From: Firmicutes bacterium HGW-Firmicutes-8
GTDB lineage: Bacteria > Bacillota > Thermincolia > Thermincolales > UBA2595
Reading direction: 5' to 3'
Assembly (NCBI GenBank): GCA_002840165.1
Contig: PGZN01000015.1
Span: forward strand, 1-44,231
DNA: 44,231 nt
This document shows, one piece after another, positions 40,283-44,231 of the stretch (positions within the stretch are counted from its first letter, which is position 1; each line of letters begins with the position of its first letter). Under the pieces are notes generated by a model. That model ran no database searches. It saw only the letters and a list, made by a program, of their open reading frames with translations, and was not told the origin of the DNA. The translations under genes were made by a program, and so were the position numbers.

Positions 40283-40603
40283 TAGCCGCGGATGACGCTG
40301 ATTAACGCGGATAATTACTAGTGGTCCTATTTGGAACGCGGATACTTAAGTAATTGCCTTTAAGACTATCAAATACACAAAAACATATTTACCTAACAGG
40401 TATCCAAATCCCCAGTTTTCTCACTTATATAAATGTTCTCTTCAGCAACTTAATTAATAAGCGTTTCCTGCAAGTTGCACTTCTATTCGATTGAAAGGTA
40501 AACTTGTATGACCTGTGACTGTTTTTTGTTTACATATCTTATTAAATGTTTCTGTTTTATCCGCGTCGTTCTAATCCGCGTTCATCCGCGTCATCCGCGG
40601 CTA
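40283..40603. mobile_element. Element B: 315-bp inverted-repeat element without a gene
   Basis: The core CCGCGG...CCGCGG spans 40286-40600, the same length as A. With the flanking TAG and CTA the ends are perfect: TAGCCGCGG and CCGCGGCTA. It has about the same sequence as A with scattered substitutions and no indel. It fills the gap between cbiB and cbiA and is in the same orientation as A and C. Confidence 0.85.
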
Positions 40604-40648
40604 TTTTTTGTTTTATAACACCGCTTGGAGCCATTTATTATTTAATAA

Positions 40649-41605
40649 TCAGCCCAGCAGATTTCTTATCCCGTAGACTGCCGCGCAACCTATAAGTACA
40701 AAAATCACCGAGGAAACCCGCATAATTTTGACTGTCTCAAGGATATCGTTTTTGGTCAAAGCCCTGTCCGCGTCACCCATCTCAGCCCGGTGAGACTCTG
40801 TCCCGCCGTAATAATTTACCCCGCCCAGCTGTACGCCGAGCGCCCCGGCTACGGCAGCCTCCGGTATCCCGCTGTTCGGGCTGGGATGCCTGCCGGCATC
40901 TCTGACAATCATACGCCAGGCTTGTTTGACAGGTTTCCCGGTGATGAAAAAAGTTATCAGCAGGACAACTGCGGTCAACCGCGCTGGAATATAATTGCAT
41001 ACGTCATCAAACTTAGCTGATGCCCAGCCGAATTCGCGGTATTTGTCATTTTTGTACCCGACCATAGAATCAAGGGTATTTACGGCTTTGTAGGCCATCG
41101 CCAGTGGGACCCCGCCGATAAAGGCATAAAACAGGGGGGCCGCTATGCCGTCTACGATATTCTCCGCTACCGTCTCCACAGTGGCCCGGGTTATCCCGCT
41201 CTCATCCAGGTTTTCTGTGTCCCGGCCCACTATCCACCCGACCTTTAGGCGGGCCATGGTCAGTTCCCCAGCCTTCAGCAGGCCATATATCTCCATGGCC
41301 GCATCAGCGAGCCCTTTCACGGCAATGGTGGCGCTGAGGAACCATATCCCGATGATCAGGCCCAGCCAGTAATTGATTTTGGCGGCGCCGGCCATAATCC
41401 CGTACATCACGGTATAAGTTAGGCCCACGGTGATTACCGTCAGCAGCGCCCCGGCAAATCGAAGTCCCAGCGCCGGGCCGACCCACCTGCACAGGTATTT
41501 CTCCAGGAAATCTATAACTTTTCCGACCAGTACAACCGGGTGGGTGATCTGTTTGGGGTCCCCCACAACCAGATCCAAAATGTAGGCGGCTATCACCTGA
41601 AGCAT
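40649..41605 (-). CDS. cbiB: Adenosylcobinamide-phosphate synthase CbiB
   Basis: A 318-residue membrane protein that attaches aminopropanol phosphate to adenosylcobyrate. AAYILDLVVGDPKQITHPVV near the start and VAENIVDGIAAPLFYAFIGG, DSMVGYKNDKYREFGWASAK and HPSPNSGIPEAAVAGAL are CbiB signatures. It starts 2 bp after cbiP (ATG at 41605, GGGAG upstream) and has about six transmembrane segments. Confidence 0.95.
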   Translation of the reverse strand: MLQVIAAYILDLVVGDPKQITHPVVLVGKVIDFLEKYLCRWVGPALGLRFAGALLTVITVGLTYTVMYGIMAGAAKINYWLGLIIGIWFLSATIAVKGLADAAMEIYGLLKAGELTMARLKVGWIVGRDTENLDESGITRATVETVAENIVDGIAAPLFYAFIGGVPLAMAYKAVNTLDSMVGYKNDKYREFGWASAKFDDVCNYIPARLTAVVLLITFFITGKPVKQAWRMIVRDAGRHPSPNSGIPEAAVAGALGVQLGGVNYYGGTESHRAEMGDADRALTKNDILETVKIMRVSSVIFVLIGCAAVYGIRNLLG

Positions 41606-41607
41606 CT

Positions 41608-43182
41608 CTAAACTGCTCCCAACCTTTGTGTTTGTTCATCCTCCGGATGCAGGTCCATAATCTCATATAACCTGTCCATATCCAGACTCGTCCTGACAAC
41701 ATCAGCCAGCTTATTAAAATCCTTTTCCCGCTGTTCATACACTGTCAGCAGGTCACTGGCCACCAACGGAGCCCAGCCTTTATGTTCTCTGATTTGGTCG
41801 ATGATATGCCGGCGGAAGGTATCATTGTCAAAAATACCGTGGATATATGTCCCGAAGACTCTGCCATCCAACCGCACGGCTCCGTCCAATACATCGACCT
41901 GCTTCGTCGACCTCTCATATATCCGGAAAGCCGGCTCTGTGCCTTCACCGAGTTCGGAACGGCCCATATGGATCTCATAACCGGCCACCAGCTGCCCCTG
42001 AACCCCGTTGAACAGCGGCCCTCCCCCGGTAATCTCAGCTTGGACCTGGGTCGTTATTTTTTCAGGTTCAAAGGTTGTTGACGTATTTAAAAGGCCCAGC
42101 CCTTTGATACTGTCGATGTCCGATTCCGTATGGAGCGGGTCATGCAGCTCACGACCCAGAATCTGATATCCGCCGCAGATTCCGATAATCGGGATACCCC
42201 TTTTTTCCTGTTCCAGAATCCGGGCTGTTAACCCGGTTTTCTCCAGGTACACCAAGTCATGAATAGTGTTTTTACTGCCCGGGATGATGATCATATCAGG
42301 GCTGCCGAGCTTATTCCCCTTGCCCACATACCTGAGTTGGACATCCGGCTCGTCTTCCAGTGGGTCAAAATCGGTAAAATTTGATATATGGGGAAGGTGG
42401 ATGACAACAATATCAATCTTGGTTTCGACCGCTTCCCGGCTTGCCTTCAAGGTATCTTCAGGTATTGTGTCTTCTTCCTGAATCCGAAACCCCTGAAAAT
42501 ATGGGACAATACCGAGGACGGGAATCCCCGTCTTGGCTTCCAAAAAGTCAACCGCAGGTTGAAACAGCCTGACATCCCCGCGAAATTTATTGATAATTAC
42601 CCCTGCTACCCGGGCCCTGTCTGCCGGGTCCAACAACTCCAGGGTGCCTACGACAGAGGCCAGGACTCCCCCCTTGTCTATGTCTGCAACCAACAGTACC
42701 GGGCAGTCAGCCATCCTGGCAATCCTCATATTTACGATTTCGGTGGCCTGGAGGTTGACTTCAGCCGGACTGCCGGCGCCTTCAATCACAATAACCTCAA
42801 ATTCCGACTTTAATTTATTTAGCGATTCTTCAACAACACCGAGAACCGACATATTGTATTTCTCATGATACTCCTTGGCCGAAAGATTGCCCACAGGCTT
42901 TCCCAGCACAATTACCTGGGAGGTAGCCTGACCGGTCGGCTTTAGCAGCACCGGGTTCATCAGCACACTGGGGGCCAGTCCGGCAGCCTCGGCCTGGACG
43001 ACCTGGGCCCGGCCCATCTCTCCCCCATCCCTCGTTACATAGGAATTTAAGGCCATGTTCTGTGACTTAAACGGGGCTACTTTACACCCATCCTGTAAAA
43101 AAATCCGGCACAAGGCCGCCACCAAAACACTCTTACCCACATGGGAACCTGTCCCCTGCAGCATAACACATGCGGTTTTCAT
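41608..43182 (-). CDS. cbiP: Cobyric acid synthase CbiP
   Basis: A 524-residue glutamine amidotransferase adding four amides. MLQGTGSHVGKSVLVAALCR (P-loop near 10) and FKSQNMALNSYVTRDGGEMG (CbiP motif) are present. The glutaminase half has GSKNTIHDL and IIGICGGYQILG (catalytic Cys), and FGTYIHGIFDN (catalytic His). It follows cobU by 16 bp. The ATG at 43182 has GGGAGCG upstream. CbiP works on adenosylcobyrinic a,c-diamide. Confidence 0.96.
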   Translation of the reverse strand: MKTACVMLQGTGSHVGKSVLVAALCRIFLQDGCKVAPFKSQNMALNSYVTRDGGEMGRAQVVQAEAAGLAPSVLMNPVLLKPTGQATSQVIVLGKPVGNLSAKEYHEKYNMSVLGVVEESLNKLKSEFEVIVIEGAGSPAEVNLQATEIVNMRIARMADCPVLLVADIDKGGVLASVVGTLELLDPADRARVAGVIINKFRGDVRLFQPAVDFLEAKTGIPVLGIVPYFQGFRIQEEDTIPEDTLKASREAVETKIDIVVIHLPHISNFTDFDPLEDEPDVQLRYVGKGNKLGSPDMIIIPGSKNTIHDLVYLEKTGLTARILEQEKRGIPIIGICGGYQILGRELHDPLHTESDIDSIKGLGLLNTSTTFEPEKITTQVQAEITGGGPLFNGVQGQLVAGYEIHMGRSELGEGTEPAFRIYERSTKQVDVLDGAVRLDGRVFGTYIHGIFDNDTFRRHIIDQIREHKGWAPLVASDLLTVYEQREKDFNKLADVVRTSLDMDRLYEIMDLHPEDEQTQRLGAV

Positions 43183-43198
43183 ATGCTCCCGCTCCCTC

Positions 43199-43762
43199 CT
43201 AAATGAATCCCTTTTTTAAGTCAATCGGGTGTCCGGCCACCACAAGGTAAGCCTCATCGGCCAGTCCGGCTACAATTTGGTTAGCCGCGCCTACCAACTC
43301 CTGGTACATTCGCCCTAGATAATTATCTGACACCAGCGTCAACCCGACCTCATTGGAGACGATTACTACATGGGCCGCGGCTTTTTTGGCTGCCTTAGCC
43401 AAATTACTGATTTCCCCAAGAATCCCGTTCCGCATCTCCTTTTGCGTCACTTTACCTATCCTTTGCTCTTCGTAAATCATCAGATTGCTTATAAAAATGG
43501 TCAGGCAGTCCAACATAATCACTTCACATTTCTTGCCCTGTTTAATTATCGCCTCTGTCACATTAATAGGTTCTTCCAGTGTAATCCAGCTGTCAGGCCT
43601 TCTTTCCCGATGCTGTTCAATACGGAAACGCATCTCTTCATCGAGGACCTGCGCAGTTGCTAAATATGTAACCTTTTCTCCCAACCGGAACGTAATCTCC
43701 TCAGCGAACGCGCTCTTGCCGCTCCTTATACCTCCGGTTACGAAAATGAGTTTACCACTCAT
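43199..43762 (-). CDS. cobU: Adenosylcobinamide kinase / guanylyltransferase CobU
   Basis: A 187-residue bifunctional enzyme that forms adenosylcobinamide-GDP. GKLIFVTGGIRSGKSAFAEE (P-loop near 10-17), TYLATAQVLDEEM and HRERRPDSW (guanylation His) are present; VIVSNEVGLTLVSDN and YLGRMYQELVGAANQ are typical. The ATG at 43762 (MSGKLIF) has GGGGG upstream; a longer frame running back into the riboswitch terminator was rejected. It is the first gene of the operon, directly after the riboswitch. Confidence 0.96.
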   Translation of the reverse strand: MSGKLIFVTGGIRSGKSAFAEEITFRLGEKVTYLATAQVLDEEMRFRIEQHRERRPDSWITLEEPINVTEAIIKQGKKCEVIMLDCLTIFISNLMIYEEQRIGKVTQKEMRNGILGEISNLAKAAKKAAAHVVIVSNEVGLTLVSDNYLGRMYQELVGAANQIVAGLADEAYLVVAGHPIDLKKGFI

Positions 43763-43806
43763 AATTATTAACCCCCCAGTTAAACATGTATCCTGACCGA
43801 TAACGA

Positions 43807-43836
43807 CAAAAAGTCCCCAGCGCCGCGACTGGGGAC
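43807..43836 (-). terminator. Riboswitch-controlled terminator
   Basis: GTCCCCAG and CTGGGGAC arms (8 bp) around TCGCGGCG, followed by TTTTT on the minus strand. It lies between the cobalamin aptamer and the cobU start. It is probably the expression platform: cobalamin binding should favour this hairpin and stop the operon. Confidence 0.85.
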
Positions 43837-43879
43837 ATGGTACATTCAGAGCTGAAATGCCCGCCAATATAACCGCAAC

Positions 43880-44056
43880 CCTTTCTCGCGAAGGACTGTA
43901 TGGTTCACCCCGGGGCCGGTATCCTGGCTCCCAGATCAACACACCTCTTACGCCTTCCCCAAAATGGGTGGCACTCCTGTAAGGGCATTCCCTGGTTACA
44001 GTGGCGGAGACCGCTCAGGCTTAACCTGATTCCCAGCTCACCCGAAGGTTTGCATT
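43880..44056 (-). ncRNA. Cobalamin riboswitch
   Basis: On the minus strand, in order: GGGTGAGCTGGGAATCAGGT, GCGGTCTCCGCCACTGTAAC (the conserved core, at about 43994-44015), an insert hairpin region, and the B12 box as GGGAGCCAGGATACCGGC at 43917-43933. The order, spacing and elements match the AdoCbl class of aptamers. It is followed by a terminator and cobU. Further upstream, 44057-44231 is an AT-rich leader with a palindrome, ATGTAATCATAATTACAT at 44059-44076, and room for a promoter. No gene was seen there. Confidence 0.93.
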
Positions 44057-44231
44057 TTATGTAATCATAATTACATTCTACAATTTATCTGTAATTCCTT
44101 CTAATATTAAAAAAATTCACATAATTGATAAGTTGATTCTAGTGCAAAAACCTCGTTTTTCTTAATTAAAACCTCATAATATATATCGTTTTATTGTGAA
44201 TTATGGTATAATTTAAAGTATAAGCAAGAAT

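Noticed and set aside
43763-43942. N-terminal extension of CobU
   Set aside because: The longer frame runs back through the riboswitch terminator; a good ribosome site precedes ATG 43762.

Overview
The window looks like chromosomal DNA from an anaerobic, endospore-forming Firmicute, probably of the Peptococcaceae/Desulfotomaculum-Pelotomaculum type. The evidence is an alpha/beta-type SASP, a Spo0E-like phosphatase, a GerD-like lipoprotein, a Gmad2 lipoprotein, a SpoVE/FtsW-like SEDS protein, AGGAGG-type ribosome binding sites, FeoAB with Fur, an almost complete late cobalamin pathway under a cobalamin riboswitch, and what appears to be a selenoprotein. The genus is inferred from gene content only. 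No rRNA, tRNA, CRISPR array or prophage was seen.

Layout. 1-3 kb: a long hairpin, a DUF3786 protein, a PilZ protein, the last codons of a dead isoaspartyl dipeptidase and a GerD-like lipoprotein. 3-7 kb: a 40-residue membrane ORF, an orphan minC, a 43-residue ORF, a SASP, a DUF1858 redox protein with an in-frame UGA in place of its second active-site Cys, and a solitary adenine methyltransferase. 7-12 kb: a TPR protein with an FtsW/SpoVE-like flippase/polymerase, a second DUF3786 protein, an MGDG-synthase-like glycosyltransferase, and a TauE/SafE permease split into two translationally coupled halves. 12-22 kb: a PrcB/Gmad2 lipoprotein, a membrane PAS-PAS-GGDEF-EAL protein, the operon feoA-feoB-zinc ribbon-fur behind two Fur boxes, a Spo0E-like protein and a MoxR/VWA pair. 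22-30 kb: guaB, fxsA, a polyprenyl-phosphate glycosyltransferase/PIG-V pair, an ade-map operon and a YkvA-like protein. 30-33.4 kb: an accessory patch with two lipoprotein/secreted ORFs (one a chagasin-type protease inhibitor), a stalk-domain protein, a coiled-coil protein and a gene remnant. 33.5-44 kb: the minus-strand cobalamin operon, riboswitch-cobU-cbiP-cbiB-cbiA-cobO-cobS-pduX-cobD-cobC.

How the genes work together. The cobalamin genes cover amidation and adenosylation of cobyrinate (cbiA, cobO, cbiP), the aminopropanol arm (pduX, cobD, cbiB) and nucleotide-loop assembly (cobU, cobS, cobC). The feo block is a Fur-controlled ferrous iron uptake unit.

The most unusual signals are repeats and recoding. 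Three co-oriented elements with CCGCGG-type inverted termini occupy the three large gaps of the cobalamin operon. One encodes a GxxExxY (PDDEXK-like) protein, and the other two are 315-bp gene-less copies with equal core length. A second family of CCGCGGAG-type repeats and at least seven loci of 7-bp-period tandem repeats punctuate gene ends elsewhere. The in-frame UGA in the DUF1858 gene is followed by SECIS-like hairpins and strongly suggests selenocysteine.
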